Origin: Epiperipatus broadwayi
Lineage: Eukaryota > Onychophora > Udeonychophora > Euonychophora > Peripatidae
Assembly (NCBI GenBank): GCA_028023455.1
Contig: JAQFVV010012507.1
Coordinates: 3,204,901-3,268,900 of the forward strand
DNA length: 64,000 nt
Direction of reading: 5' to 3'
The notes beneath the pieces are model-generated. The model was not told the origin of the DNA. It was given only the letters and a program-made list of their open reading frames with translations, and did not search any database. Positions 48,464 to 61,477 of this stretch are shown one piece after another. Every line of letters starts with the position of its first letter. Position 1 is the first letter of the stretch. Both the position numbers and the translations under genes were made by a program.

Positions 48464-49338
48464 AATCCTTGAAGGGGGGGTTGGTTTCTTGTAATTGTAT
48501 CAATTGTGTACGAGATTATGTTTACGAAGGTAATCCATCTCTGAACTGGGTCCAAATCCATGTCACGAATTTTGAATATTGATATGTATATCTCTGAAAA
48601 GAGATATTCCTTAGTTTGAGCTGGAAGCAATATTCTAATAGTTTTGCCTGTAGTAACTATGGGTCTATATGAAAAATCATTTTTAAGACAAACCATCACA
48701 GCTGAATGATCTGAGAAGGATGAGTTTATTAGTAGTATTTTGATCATATGATGCAGCGCTGGTGAATAAAACACAAGATCAATCAGAGAAGAGAATCTGC
48801 CATTGTTGAATGAAACAGAGTTTTGTGGAAGAAAACCTTCTCCAGACATGAGAGGAAAAGCCAGCCTGTGTAACCATTTTGTAACAAATTTACTGTATGA
48901 CATATTAAAATCTCCCATTAGTATTATGGGATGTATTGACGATGCAAACTTTGTGTTTAGTATATGTATGAGGTTATTTATAATTGTATCACCTGGAGGA
49001 ATATACAGATATACTATGTTAAGCATTATTCTTTTATGATATAGATTAATAATTAGCATGTGTGCATCAATATGTAATATTTTAAATGAGCTGAATGGGC
49101 ATGTTTTGGTTATCACAATTCCTGTCCCAGCCGATGGTGAGAATGCGGCTCTGGAAAACAAAGAATAGCCTTGATTGTCATAGAGCTTAGATGGATCTGT
49201 TTGTGATTTATTATATATCTTTGTCTCCAGTAGTCCAATTATATGTGGTTGGATAATGTTAATCCATTTTCTAAGTTTATAGTTTTTTTCAACAGAGTTT
49301 AATCCTCTGACATTAACTGATCCTATTTTTATCATCAT
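48430..49338 (-). pseudogene. LINE-T1 ORF2, endonuclease part
   Basis: Starts at ATG 49338, about 40 bases after ORF1. APE endonuclease residues are all present: SVNVRGLNS (Asn), IGLLETKIY (Glu), YIPPGDT, LMGDFNMSY (Asp/Asn), LIDLVF, and SFSDHSAVM (Asp/His). The frame closes at 48430, but the RT frame continues in another register that overlaps it; the switch lies at a run of seven C (coding strand; G run at 48474-48480). Apart from that the domain looks functional. Confidence 0.85.
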
Positions 49339-49377
49339 TTTATTTAATGTAGTTATGTAAAAGTATGAAAGGTATGT

Positions 49378-50868
49378 TTATGTTATCTGCATATTCCTGT
49401 CTAAAAATATTGGACTTTCATCCGACAAACCAAGGAGCTTGTCGTAAGCTATTGTATTTGAGCATGTTTCACTTATTTCTATTATCGCGACTTGCTCACT
49501 TGTATTACACACATTGGAATCTTCTATGTTTTGGGTTGACTTTTTAACTTTTTTAGCATTGTCCAGAGACTGTGATAGATCCTCTTTACTCAGTTCTGGG
49601 GATTGTACTTCACTTTTTCTTTCTCTTTTCTTACTTGGTGGATGACCAGGTTTACGTTTGGCTGTTAGTACATTTATGTCAATGCCTGAGTGTGATGGTC
49701 CTGATATTGATGCTTCTGTAATGTCTTGTGAAGTTTTGTTTAGGATTACTGCTTCTGGAATGGTTTTGCTAATTTCATTTGTGACTTTTAGTGTAATGGA
49801 ACTGTGTTGGTCCGATAGTTGATCTTGTATTTGTGTATTATCTTCTGATGGTATACTTGGGGTAAAACCAACCAAATCATCGATATTAGCATCATTTATA
49901 TCAATGATCAATGCCTTTCCATTTGTGTATGGCATATTATTATTATCGTTTTTTCCCTTGCATTGATGTGTTGTTGTATTTCTCATTTCACAGTGCGGAC
50001 ATTTAGTTTTTGGACACGCACCTATGAGATGATCTCTTTCTTTGCAGTTGAAGCACTGAGGTTTAATTCCATATATTATTACGAGGAGCATGGTATCTTG
50101 ATCCGTAATTAATGTAGGGATATCATTCGGAATTATATTTTTGTTTAGACGCAGTTTAAAATGATAATTGGTGCTTAATATAGGTATAGGCGTATCTTTT
50201 AGATACGTAGGTTGGAACGACACTACTGACCCAAAAGGTTTCATCAGCTTCGTAAAGTCATTAATGGAGAAGGTGAAGTAGGTGTTTTTAATAATCCCTG
50301 TTACATAGTTTTCTCTATTGCGATCTATTTTGACTAACGCGTATTTTTCCAGCATGAGAATAGTATTTTCAAATCTATTTCTCTGTCCTTCATCGAAAAA
50401 TTCAATGGCAATATATCTGGGGTTAGGATGTTCTCCAATTCGTTGTATAGAGTCCCACATGTTGTTTGCTGTAATTGCTTCATACAGCAAATTTTTTGGG
50501 AATCTGTAAAGAGAGCAATTAATATCCGTGACAGCTAGAACAATCGAGCGATTGGTAAAAAAACGTTTAAATGATAAATATAGGCCTTTCGGTATTGTTT
50601 GATTGAAGGCCTCCGAGATTCTTTTCAAGCTTTCTTCTGACCAAGCCTCTTCGATTATGTTGATAGATTCATGAGAGGTATCCGCAAGAATGTCTAAATT
50701 AATCAAATCATTCATTGTTGATCTGTGGAATCTAGCACTTTGATTTGTATTTTTTACACTAGATAAATTTACGTAAGAATCGTGCTGTAGCAATAAAGAT
50801 GTGGCTCTCACAGCTTCTGCATATGTGCGTGATTTCACTTCGCATGCAGAGTCCATGGCGTCTGACAT
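49378..50868 (-). CDS. LINE-T1 ORF1: Gag-like zinc-knuckle protein
   Basis: About 496 residues from the first ATG (50868, MSDAMDSACEV); the frame is open for a few more codons upstream but without an ATG. The central region, about 95-265 (FKRFFTNRSIVLAVTDIN ... YVTGIIKNTYFTFSINDFTKLMKPFGSVVSF), has the rhythm of an RNA-recognition-like fold. Next comes a CCHC knuckle, CFNCKERDHLIGAC (C275, C278, H283, C288), and a second Cys/His cluster, CPHC ... HQC (293-306). The C-terminal third is Ser/Glu/Lys-rich with a basic patch (KRKPGHPPSKKRERK) that could act as a nuclear localisation signal. The role is binding LINE RNA to form the RNP. No lesions seen. Confidence 0.85.
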   Translation of the reverse strand: MSDAMDSACEVKSRTYAEAVRATSLLLQHDSYVNLSSVKNTNQSARFHRSTMNDLINLDILADTSHESINIIEEAWSEESLKRISEAFNQTIPKGLYLSFKRFFTNRSIVLAVTDINCSLYRFPKNLLYEAITANNMWDSIQRIGEHPNPRYIAIEFFDEGQRNRFENTILMLEKYALVKIDRNRENYVTGIIKNTYFTFSINDFTKLMKPFGSVVSFQPTYLKDTPIPILSTNYHFKLRLNKNIIPNDIPTLITDQDTMLLVIIYGIKPQCFNCKERDHLIGACPKTKCPHCEMRNTTTHQCKGKNDNNNMPYTNGKALIIDINDANIDDLVGFTPSIPSEDNTQIQDQLSDQHSSITLKVTNEISKTIPEAVILNKTSQDITEASISGPSHSGIDINVLTAKRKPGHPPSKKRERKSEVQSPELSKEDLSQSLDNAKKVKKSTQNIEDSNVCNTSEQVAIIEISETCSNTIAYDKLLGLSDESPIFLDRNMQIT

Positions 50869-51081
50869 ATTTGCCACAGCAAAAAAAGGAAAAATGTGGT
50901 TAGTATATTCTATATGGAGGGATCAGTTAGATTTTTTTATGAGGTTTGTCTATCTCAAGTCTTTAATATCAATTTAGTTTCATTCCAAAAATATTTTATC
51001 AGTTTGATATCGTAAAAAAAAAAACAAATAAATAGGCTCACCGTAAAAGTAACAATCTTGCTCCAAAAGGCATGCGCACTA

Positions 51082-51099
51082 TGGCCTACAAACTTTTAG
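51082..51099. repeat. Target-site duplication of LINE-T1, right copy
   Basis: Exact repeat of 45859-45876, directly outside the 5' end of LINE-T1. Confidence 0.93.
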
Positions 51100-54000
51100 A
51101 TACGAAAAGTAGTGTCACAATATATATATATATTATCCATTTCAAATATTCAACACTCCTCTTAAAAAACAACTCAATATTCCCAAACATAATAAAATAT
51201 ATAACTATTTACAAATCTCCTTTATCCCAATTCAAACACTTTTTTGTTTGAAAACACCACCACTATCTATTCAAATAATAAATATACAACCACTACTCCC
51301 TAAATCCATACTACCACTTTTTATTCACTATAATTATAATAATTATTAAAAATTGATAAAAAATTTGTTAAAAAATTGATAAAAAATTACCACAAATATA
51401 TTTAATTATAAAATAATTTATTAACTAACATTTATTACTAAATTTAAACATTTTATAATTCTAATAAAACACACCATATTTTAAATTAACATTTCAAATA
51501 GTTTAAACATTCCTATAGATTTAATAACAAAACACTCTAATTTAACTAATAAATATTGATATAATGACCATCACATATTAACTCATTACACACATAATAA
51601 TGATAATAAAATAACATTTGAAATTTAACACACACATCAATATTTATTTATTATGATATAGATTCATATAATTAGACTTTGAAAGATTCATATAATTAAT
51701 CAATCAATCTATTACATACAGACGAAATAAACAAATTTTTACCTACTTTTTGAATGTTATGTAGAATTTTGTTCTTTGGAGCTGCTTTCGGTGAGGATAT
51801 TTCCATTATAAATCTACCACTCTGGGATTTTCCTTAGATTTCCTTATTTTCCGATTATTACTATTGGAGACAAATAGATACTGACGAAATTTTCAAGATG
51901 TTACTAATTATTTCACCAGATCTGCTTTTTCTAGACATCTGGGTGGAGATAAAATCATTCCCAAGATCTTCTCACACTCATTTGTTTCAACTGCTCAATT
52001 ATTTCTGAACTCACTACTCAATTACTTTTGAATTGATTCCTGTACGATAAAAAATCTATTTATACTTGCTTTGTTTCTTTCTGATATATCTCAAATATCT
52101 TTTCAAATTCCAATGATAACCATTTGATAAATTTTAAGTTTAATACATCAATAAAATGTTGTTTTATTTTATTAATACATTCCATGGTTTTAATGATAAT
52201 CTCCTTTTATTTCACATACATTTTATTTATTTACAAATCGCACATATATACGCACATATATTTTTAATACAATTTACTATTTAGTTTTAACATTATTTTT
52301 TTCTTTAATTAAACTTGAATGAAAAGAGATTTGTATGTTTTAACTTTTTAAATTATATTTTTTATAAATACTAATAAAACACTTTACTTCCTTTTATAAC
52401 TCTTAGTTTCATTTCTCAAACCAAGACTCCCCCTCCCCTTCTGAAATTAACGATAGAAAACTATTTTATTTTTATCTTTTTCAAAAACAAACTGAATAAA
52501 CTCTTCAACATTTAATTTTATGTTTTTCTTTAACAAAGATATTTTAAAAAAATTTAGAAAAATAGTGCCAACAAAAGACAAATATTATATTCTGCCTTTA
52601 CTCCCTCACATTTAAAAAAAACTTAAAATAAAACAGTTCATTGATTTTCTGAAAGAGTTTTTGCACTAACTTGATTGGTACAGCATATGGTAATTTGTTT
52701 TATTTGTAAGTCAGTTTTTAAATATTTAAAAAGTTCAGATATTATTTTTTTAGAATATTTTTTATTTATAAAATTAAATTAAAAAGAAATTAAGTTTAAC
52801 TTATTGACTTTTAGTATAAAATTAAGATCTTATACAGTAATAAAAGTCAATATTTTCAAAAACTCTCAACATATCATGTCAAATTGATTTTAAATGTTGT
52901 ACAAGAACTTTATGTATAATCATATATTCAAATTTCAGTACTTATTAATTTTAGTATTGTTAGAGTACTTTTTCAATGCATTTTTTCAATGTGTAACAAC
53001 AACTCATTAACTTTTTTCTTCTCATATCAAATCTAAAGATAAGTCTTATTTCCTTCTTATAGTCATAAAATATGAAATTGTATGAGTGCTTCTTTTAGCC
53101 CTGTTATTAAAGTGATTTGTTCATTGATCTTAGATCCTAATTTTGCTCTGATATTTTCAATGTACTCAAAAAAACATTATAATAAAATATTTGAATTATC
53201 TGCTACTAACTGTATGCCAGTAGATTTTAATGGCTTTTTCATATAGCTTTCTATTTCATTTATTAAAATTAAATGTATATGGCGAAATTACTTAATGAAA
53301 TGGCATGCACTTTTTTTTTATTTTGATATAACCCACCTGTTAAAAGCATTTTCTTATAACAAATTTGTTATCCCCTATTAACAACTTTAATATTTTTTAT
53401 CATAATTGTTTTACACAAAATCATTTATTTTTATAAAAATATGCTCTATACCTATCATTTCATTTTCTTCTAAAACAAATGGTTTTTTAATTAATGTGAC
53501 TATGTATATAACTAAATGTTTGTGCACCTATATATATATATATATATGCATGTTTTATGTGTATATATGCAAGTAACCTTGCCTTTACTTAAAAAATATA
53601 TTTAATGCATTAAATCATTAATAAATTATTTGTTTTTGTAAAAAGATAGACTGCATTTTATAAATCAAAAGGTGTTAAGACATAGACTGATGTAATTTGA
53701 AAAATAAAGATATCAAATTGTATATGTTAATAATTTAATATTGAGAAAAGAAACTAATCTTAACTCAAGCTCTATAGAAACGACGCACTTCCCTCCTCCC
53801 AAGAATAAATGTTGTAAAAGCATAGGTGATCTACCTATGCTTATAGTCTATTTTTTAAATAAATCAAGCTTTATTAAACGTGCCTAAATTAGAGCTTGAA
53901 CCTATTATGAGTCTGAGTTTTAAACTGGCAACAAGTTCAGTGTACATATCATAGAGAATAGAAGATTATTTATTCTTAACTGTGATGATGAATCTTATTA

Positions 54001-56090
54001 GCTTGAATATATGTAATAATTAGTAATATAGCTGTTACACTGCCCTTCATGTATGCGCTATAGAATTCACACACATTCTCTCATCAATAAATGTTTTAAA
54101 AGCATCGGTGGACCCTATTACTACACATTTATATATTTCATATTTTAAATATTTCATTTAAAACTGTGATTCAAAATTTGGTTAATGCAGTTTTGCTTTG
54201 CAATTAAGGTAACCTAAGATAGAAGCAAATTATCTCAATATTCTGATCACGATGGAAATTTTAACAAAAGTACTTTCTTTTTTTAATATAAAAGTAATTA
54301 AAAACCTCTGCTATGGGTTAATAGTTATTACATTTTGATGCTAATAATATTAATAATTTTCTAAATATTTTTTAAATGTAAGTTTAATATGTCAGTGCTC
54401 GCAAGAAATTTCTCATATAAGATTTCGAGATTTTTTTTTTCCGTATATCTATTTTTCCCTAATAAATCACAGATCTTTTTAATATATCACTCAGCTAACA
54501 TAAAATTTTTTGTTTTTATGTAAACGCTCTATTTTTATTCACTATTTTAATAACTTTAATTGTGTAACCTTTTTTTTTTTACTTAAATTATCTTTATCTA
54601 AACATTTACTCAGCAGATCCTTTTTTCTTCCCCATTTTTTAATAATCCAATATTCTATTTTTACAAACATACGCAACTACAAAGCTATCATTTAATAAAA
54701 TCTTTTTAAATGCAAAATTTAATGGTCCATAAAATAGTTTTATTCTATTATTAAAAACGTTTTTAGCTACTATAATTTTAATAATTACAAAAAAATAGCA
54801 TGACTATTAAAACACCGATGACATCATGATATGTGTGGAAGACTTTGTGACCTATGACAGCAAATATTTAGCTATATAAATAGTTATACAAGTGCATAAA
54901 TAATCTATATGAAGGCTTTAATTTACTTTATAATTTCTTATATGTTACGTTATTTTTTCTTTATTATAAGTATTTTAAATTTGTTATTATTCTATTCACA
55001 ACTTTTTTTTAGTTGACCATACTCGAGCAAGTCAAGATTATTTAAGTAGCCTTTTTTTTTTAATCCAAGCTTAGCTGTGTTTGAAAAATATTTATTCATT
55101 TTAGTCTTTCTAAATAAATATTAAAATATAAAAATAAATCTTCTGCAAAATAAGTTATTAAACGTGTATCTGCCATAATCATGATCTGGATTTGAAATCA
55201 GATCGTATAAGATATTAAATTTTTTTCAGGTTATAAACAGATTTTGATTTTTTTTTTCAGATTGCTACACCATATTTAATTTAACTGGATAGCCAAAATT
55301 GTTGGTAAATTGAGTATCTAATTATTATTTTAATTTAGAATAAAATTGAATATGGGATATGTCACAAGATGGTTACCAAGTCTGGTGAGTAATAAATATT
55401 TACTATATTGATACTATTTGGAGGACGGTTGAAAGACCATTATTTTGCAATTGATTTTCAACTACTGTTTATCTCTATACCAATAGAGATTAATAATAAT
55501 GTTCTTTAATACTCTCTACACATATTTTTTCATCATTATCACATTTTTTTTCCAAAAGACAGAAACTCTTGTTCTAATTTAATAATCTTTTTTAAAACTT
55601 TCATGCTTTTTTCCCTTTAAATACTCTTTATTTTTTTCTAATTTTGTCTAATAAATGTACAAATTCTTTTGACATGTATTTAGTAATTTTTCCAACTTTA
55701 AGTATGTGTCATTCTAATTTTTTAGCACTTCAAAATAATTTCTTGTGAATATTGCTTTTTCATTTATTTTATTTAGCTTTTCACTTATAGTTTATTTTCC
55801 CTTTTTTACATGTACATTTCAAAGTAATAATAATAATAATAATAATAATAATAGTTATTATTATTATTTTTGTTGTTTTTATTATTATTGTTGTTGTTAT
55901 TGTTGTTATTATTATTATTTCAAAGCAAACTTTTACTAGGCAAAAATTTGTTACATGATATCCAGTTGTGCATTGTATTGAACATAATATACTAGGATCC
56001 ATTATTAAATACAGAAAGAAAAACCTTTTTTTTCACCATTAGAGTCTTTAGTAATTGTTATAGTTTTAATATTTCAGTTCTTATTGTTGG
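51100..56090. other. Non-coding AT-rich region
   Basis: About 5 kb without a recognisable gene. Only minor features were seen: a short TA tract at 51121-51134, a perfect 9-bp hairpin (AGCATAGGT/ACCTATGCT) near 53819-53841 with a related segment near 54090-54113, and a trinucleotide array at 55826-55920. Confidence 0.5.
55826..55920. repeat. Imperfect (AAT)n/(ATT)n palindromic microsatellite
   Basis: (AAT)n turns into (ATT)n with GTT variants around 55850, so the array can fold back on itself. Confidence 0.85.
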
Positions 56091-56137
56091 TCCATTCTGG
56101 CTTTCCATTTTTTCTAATATTATATTTTGTGTATCCA

Positions 56138-57027
56138 TTATAATGCTGCTCTTATTTTAAAGAAAGACCAAGTGGTAGCAAAAATTTCCAGTGATGCAAG
56201 AAGATTGTCTCTTTCTTTAAGCTTTTTGAACTTGTTATGATATGTGTTAGGATGTCTTCTTGTATTGTTTCCTAAGGTGAATGTACATCTGGGACACCAT
56301 AAGGCATATATGCTAAAAGTGGCTGCATGTATTGTTGGTATTTTATTTTCTTTAAATGTTTTCAGCATTTTTTCTATTGTGGTTTCACTTTTCCTATAAT
56401 TGTTCAACATCAGCTGTTCTTGAATCTCTTCTTTCCTGTGACACAAACCACATATTGGATAAACATTTAGATAGACTCTCCTGAAATGAATAAAATGTGC
56501 TGTAGATAAAGCATTTAGATTCAATTTGAAAATAAAGTTAAAAAATTTTGTTTCTAGGTACCATCTTTTTGTATTTTTTCAGTAATTGACCATTATTTAT
56601 TCCTAGTACTCTTAGCTTATTATTATCTTTGTTGTTCTGAGATAGAAAATCATGTATTTGCCAATAAATATATTTAATAAGGTTTTTAAGTGTTATTTTG
56701 TTTTTAATGTTTTCAATACTTTCCAATCATGTATTTATATAATTATACATGGAAGAGGGTCATTCAGTGGATGTGATTTCTAGTTTTTCTTCTATATTTG
56801 GGAAACTTCTAAATATGGCAATCAGTAGATTTACTGTTTTTGTGTATATAGAAAGTTTGTATTGCATACAGTCCAAGGCCATTCCATTTTGTTGGATGGT
56901 TTAGTTGCTTTATTGAGATTGCTACTACTTTTCTTTTCCATAGCAGCTTGTTGCATAATGAGTTAACTGCTAAAATAAATGATTTTGTAAAATTTATTAT
57001 TGGCAAATAGTAAGTGATTTTTGTCAT
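56138..57027 (-). pseudogene. LINE-T2 C-terminal fragments
   Basis: Frames 56809-57027 (NKLLWKRKVVAIS, NGLGLYAIQTF), 56538-56726 and 56138-56524 (YPICGLCHRKEEIQEQL, ALWCPRCTF, TWSFFKIRAAL) match the end of LINE-T1 ORF2. Confidence 0.75.
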
Positions 57028-57075
57028 AATAAACTGATTATATTAAGATATTTTGAGTAGATTGAGAGATAGGAT

Positions 57076-58002
57076 TTAGAGTGATTCAGTGATTCTCTCT
57101 GCTTTTGCTTTATGTTTGTTTTGTATAAATTTTTTCATTTGATTTATGCCCAAGTGAAAAGGAAAACCCAGAAACATATTGGGTTTCCTTTGATATATCT
57201 GAGTGTTTAATTTACCTGTAAATATTGTCCATGCAGCTGATTTATTGGTGTTGATTTTTAGCCTAAAATTTGCTGTATAATCTTTTATGATATCCTGCAG
57301 TATAGGTATTTGCTTTTTTGAATTTAAAAATAGTGTAACATCATCCATGTAAGCTATACATGGTATGTAAGTGTTTGGTGTTTGGAATTGGAATTCCTTG
57401 GACGTTTTTTTTTAATTTTCTCTAACAGGAGGTTCAAATATAGGGTAAATAATAATGTGCTGAGTGTGTATCCTTGTGGGTTTGATTGGGTAAAAGAAAG
57501 TTGAAGATCTTCCATTGAGTGTGAAATGAATTTCTCTGTTTAGTAGCAGGTTTGCGATTGTATATAAGATTGTGCAAGGTATTTCTGTTCTTTTAGTTAA
57601 ATTAACAGTGTTTTGATTGGCACTAAATAAAATGGCCTTTCAAAATCTGATTGCACAAACATTGGCACATATTTTTTCTTTTTAATTACTGAGTTAATGA
57701 TTGTTTTGTATATCAGTGCTGCTTGACCTGGTGATGATCTCTTTTTTGCACAGGGATGTTGTGATATTAGTTTTATTATATATGGTTCTTTTTTTTTACA
57801 CTTTTTCCAGAATTTTTATTACCAAAGGCTCTATTGAGATTGGCCTCAGATTGGAGATTGTGGTAATTGGTGCTTGTTTTTTTAAACAAGGGGACCAATG
57901 AAACCGGATATAGCCCTTGTATATTGTATAGTTTTTGTGATAGTTGTTTTGTGAGCTGGAACAGGTATAAGTTTGTAAATTAGCTGAAATATGACAATAC
58001 AA
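57076..58002 (-). pseudogene. LINE-T2 reverse transcriptase fragments
   Basis: Frame 57796-58002 has TISNLRPISIEPLVIKILEKV, matching the same block of T1. After several breaks, the frame at 57076-57348 opens at motif C, with YMDD still readable (CIAYMDDVTLFLNSKKQIPIL), followed by LKINTNKSAAW and MFLGFPFHLG. Confidence 0.75.
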
Positions 58003-58759
58003 ATTTTGGAATTCCTGGTGGTCCAGGGTGGCATGTACCTTGAATTGATACTAGAATGAGGGCAAAATCTGTTATTTCAAATGGTGTCTTTATTTCTGGT
58101 TTTCCAAAAAAAAATTCTGTGGTTTGAATTGGTTATGATTTGTTAACTTTTCTTTGAAGTGCGGGTAAATGGGTTGTATCATATTTTGTCCAGCTGTGAT
58201 TTTCCCAACCCATTCTAGTGCCATGGGAACTCTATTTGTGGATGAATAGCCTAATGCTAATCAAATGTTTCCACGGGTCCATGTATGCTGCTGTGTTAGA
58301 CAAATTCTTTTTTTTAATTGCTAGATATTGCTTTAGTTTATTGCATGTTTGATTATATAGCTGTGTCAGCTTTATTATGTTTGTTTAATTGTGAATGAAT
58401 GTTTTTGACATGCTGATTCTTTTGTGTAGCTCATCAGCTAACATGATTAGTTTAGAGGACAGAGGTTGATCTTTGAATAATATGATTGATATTAAATGAG
58501 AGAATGTGTGTATATGTAAAATATTTAGAGATTGGGTCAAGTTGCATTTTATTGAGCTTATTTATCATGATATATGTTTCAGAGAAGAGGAACTCTGAAG
58601 TGTTGATTGATAGAATAATCCTAATTATCTTCTGTATATTAGTGATCCTGTTGTGGTTTAAATTTAATTTTGTTATTTATGCAGCATGATCAGAAAATGG
58701 GGAGGAAGAGAGTCTTACTTCGATCGAGAGATGTAAGATTTGAGAATAAAACATAAGAT

Positions 58760-59146
58760 CTATGAGAGTGCTGTGGCAGTTGTTATAAAAAGATACTGAG
58801 TTTGGTGGGAGAAAAACTTCTCCACCCATAGCAGTGTTGCAAGTTGATTTGTCCATTTTGCAACAAACTTATGATAGCGCATATTAAAATCTCTGGCAAG
58901 TATAATGGGGTAGGGATTGGATGCTAACAGGGAGTTAATAGTTAAAATTATTCTGTTAATTACAATAGGATGAGAGGCAATGTATACAAATATCATGTTA
59001 ATTGAAAAGCTTTTGTAATTAAATGTAGTTATCAAAAGATAGGAGTTTACGAAAACTATTTTAAAGTGAAAGGGCATTTTGACTGATAAATATGCTTCTC
59101 CCACTTGATGGTGCTGATGTGTCCCTTGAGCATACACAAAAAGCAA
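58760..59146 (-). pseudogene. LINE-T2 endonuclease fragment
   Basis: Aligns with LINE-T1 across the middle of the endonuclease. The LMGDFNMSYSKFVTKW block of T1 reads ILARDFNMRYHKFVAKW here, with the Gly before the catalytic Asp replaced by Arg. Flanked by stops. Confidence 0.75.
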
Positions 59147-59309
59147 GTTTGGTCATATATGTTGCTGGGTTGATTTGGGATCCACTATATATTTTTGTTT
59201 CTAATAGACCCAAATTGTACTATATTATCAAATATTTTATAGCTCATTTGACAATGATAGATTTTATTTTTAAATACTTAAATACATTAATTTGCTTAGG
59301 AGACATTTG

Positions 59310-59935
59310 AGTAACAATTTCCACTCCTTTTTTTCATAATCTTCCATTTCAATTTGCATAAAAATTATAAAATCATGTTATACATATCTTTTGTAATTAT
59401 TCTTTTTTTTTTCAATAGGATAAAAATTTCAAGATTTATTACAGTTTTAAATAACTTGTTTACTTCAAAAACTATTTTTAACTTTTACATCAAATATGTG
59501 ACATTTTTAAACAGAAATTCAAATTGATTTAAAATATTTTTAAGATACTAAATTAAAGTAGGAATATTACAAAGTTTTACAAATCAGTTTTTAGAATAAT
59601 TTTTTGGTAAATCTAAATGTATCATTACTTTTGACATCTATATGCCTCATGTGATTTTTTCTTTCTTTCAAATTGCTATTTTCAGATTGCATTTTCTAAA
59701 AAACATTTTGTTTTATGTCATCTTAGTATGTGGATGTGTCATTGAAAATATGCAAAATAAATCTGTAAATTGATGCATTTCATTTATATGTGATTTCAAA
59801 AATGGCAGAGATATTAAAATTTGTAATATAATGCTTTTATTTCAAAATGTCTGATTCCTTTGTTTTGAAAAAAAAAAGATAGATTTTAGAAAAGAGATTC
59901 AAAATGTTTTCAAAAAAAATTTTTTTATATATATT
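59310..59935. other. Non-coding T-rich spacer
   Basis: Nothing recognised between LINE-T2 and RTE-3. Confidence 0.5.
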
Positions 59936-59939
59936 ATTA

Positions 59940-60371
59940 AAAGTAAATCCATAACATCATCATTTTCAATTATTATCAATCCATTGTAAAATAAAGGTCT
60001 ATCAAAGATCAATCCATTTTCTCCAATCTTTAGCCTCTCTTCTCCATGGCCTCCAGCACACTTTCCTATTTCATCCATTCATCTCATACATGATTTCTTT
60101 CTAAGTCTTACATTTTCTTTGAATACAGTTTAACATTTCAACTATCTTTCTATTATCATCTCTTCTAACAATATGTCCAACTCCACTTCAGTCTCTTAAT
60201 TATTTTAATGATGTCAGTAACACTTGTTTTTCTCTCACCCATGAATTTCATTTTTGATCTCTATTTGTTATTCCTAACATACACTTCTCCATATTTTGTT
60301 ATGTGGTCTGAAGTCTTTATATTGCTGTTTTGTTAAGTGTCCTGGTCTCAGATCTGTAAGTAACAACTGGT
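59940..60371 (-). mobile_element. RTE-3, 3' part (split by insertion)
   Basis: Minus-strand sequence matching the last 430 bases of RTE-1, including the CATCATCATT tail at 59956-59966, full of frame-breaking changes. It ends at ACTGGT; in RTE-1 this point is followed by AAAACACATTTG, which here resumes only at 63513. Confidence 0.85.
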
Positions 60372-61232
60372 TGTACCGGTCAAAACATGTTTATCCATCT
60401 AACATGAGCTGGAACTCACAAAATGTACTTCAAACCCAGTCCAGCCCAAGATTTAGGTCAGGGACCAGCCTGAATTCGAACCCATTCTCTAAGCCCCAGA
60501 TCTAACACCTAATGAATAACATAATAGTGATGGCACATGAGAATTAATCTTAATCCGGCCGACTAGGAGAGCGGAGAAGACAATGAGACATCTATTGACT
60601 ATGACTAAACTAACATATATATCAACTAGGCTGTACATTTGGAAATGGAGAAAAAGAATTGGAACTACTCAAATAAGTTAGATAATAAAATATATTTTAA
60701 TATACTGACAAATTATTATACATTTATAAATAAATTATAGACATTAGCGTGTGCGTGAATGAGCCAGCAGTAGATGATTGCATAGTGTCATTCATGCTAT
60801 TAGTTCTCATATGATCTTTCTTAGTTAAATAATATATTACAAATAAACACACATCTTTGGTGGGTCTAATATTAAAATGCCAATCGAATATTAGAAAGAA
60901 TTATGATAATACTGCCATTAACGCTTTGATTGATGGCTCAGAAACATGGTGACTAACATATATTTTTCTAGGAGCATTCCGAAATTCATTATACATATGA
61001 TATAAACTATTTTCACGCCATTGAGGTTGTGAAAATAAACAAAATACATTTGAAAACATTTGATTATATTTGAATCTATGACAAATATTGAATGAAAAAT
61101 TATTTTAACAATAGTAAGACGAATGCTTTATTTTCCCCAAGGCATATAGATACTCTTAAATATAGATATATAAATCATGATGGTGAGATTGTATATGATT
61201 GAAATAAACTTAATTAATAAATATAAGTAATT

Positions 61233-61263
<31 letters not shown>

Positions 61264-61477
61264 TACTTATATTTATATATCTTTTAAGCAAAGCTTAATT
61301 TTAATATTAGAGCATTAAAACTGGGTCATGAAGCAAAAGAAATAATAATAATAATAATACGAAGAAGTTTGCGGTGCTGACATAATAGCCTAAAATAACT
61401 AAGAGGAAAAGGTCATGCTTCTGGATGAAAATGAAATCTCACACTCCCTTCTTGGGTAGTGCTTAGAGAAAAGTGGA

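Larger units (their letters stand above)
45877..51081 (-). mobile_element. LINE-T1: full-length two-ORF LINE (L1/Tx1-like)
   Basis: A 5205-bp minus-strand element with exact 18-bp flanking target duplications. Order: 5' UTR of about 210 bases (50869-51081), ORF1 (zinc-knuckle protein), a gap of about 40 bases, ORF2 (endonuclease, RT, zinc-binding C-terminus) in three frame pieces, then a 3' UTR of about 230 bases ending AATAAAACCTATTGAAA with no poly(A) tail. The two-ORF layout, the APE endonuclease starting IGSVNVRGLNS, and the LLWKKK ... NGLGLHSI region after RT suit the L1/Tx1 group. The perfect duplication implies recent insertion. LINE-T2 (56.1-59.3 kb) is an older relative. Confidence 0.92.
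56090..59310 (-). mobile_element. LINE-T2: decayed relative of LINE-T1
   Basis: Minus-strand LINE colinear with ORF2 of LINE-T1 from near its N-terminus (broken frame with GLLETKIYSGSQINP near 59170) to the C-terminal zinc-binding end. It is split into many frames: endonuclease 58760-59146, RT start 57796-58002, RT centre 57076-57348, thumb 56809-57027, C-terminus 56138-56726. ORF1 was not found in 59310-59930, so the copy is probably 5'-truncated near the ORF1/ORF2 boundary. Sequence divergence from T1 is large, which suggests a distinct subfamily. Confidence 0.85.

Noticed and set aside
53819-53841. Perfect 9-bp hairpin as a terminator or small RNA
   Set aside because: Isolated, no adjacent gene, and bacterial-type terminators are not expected here.
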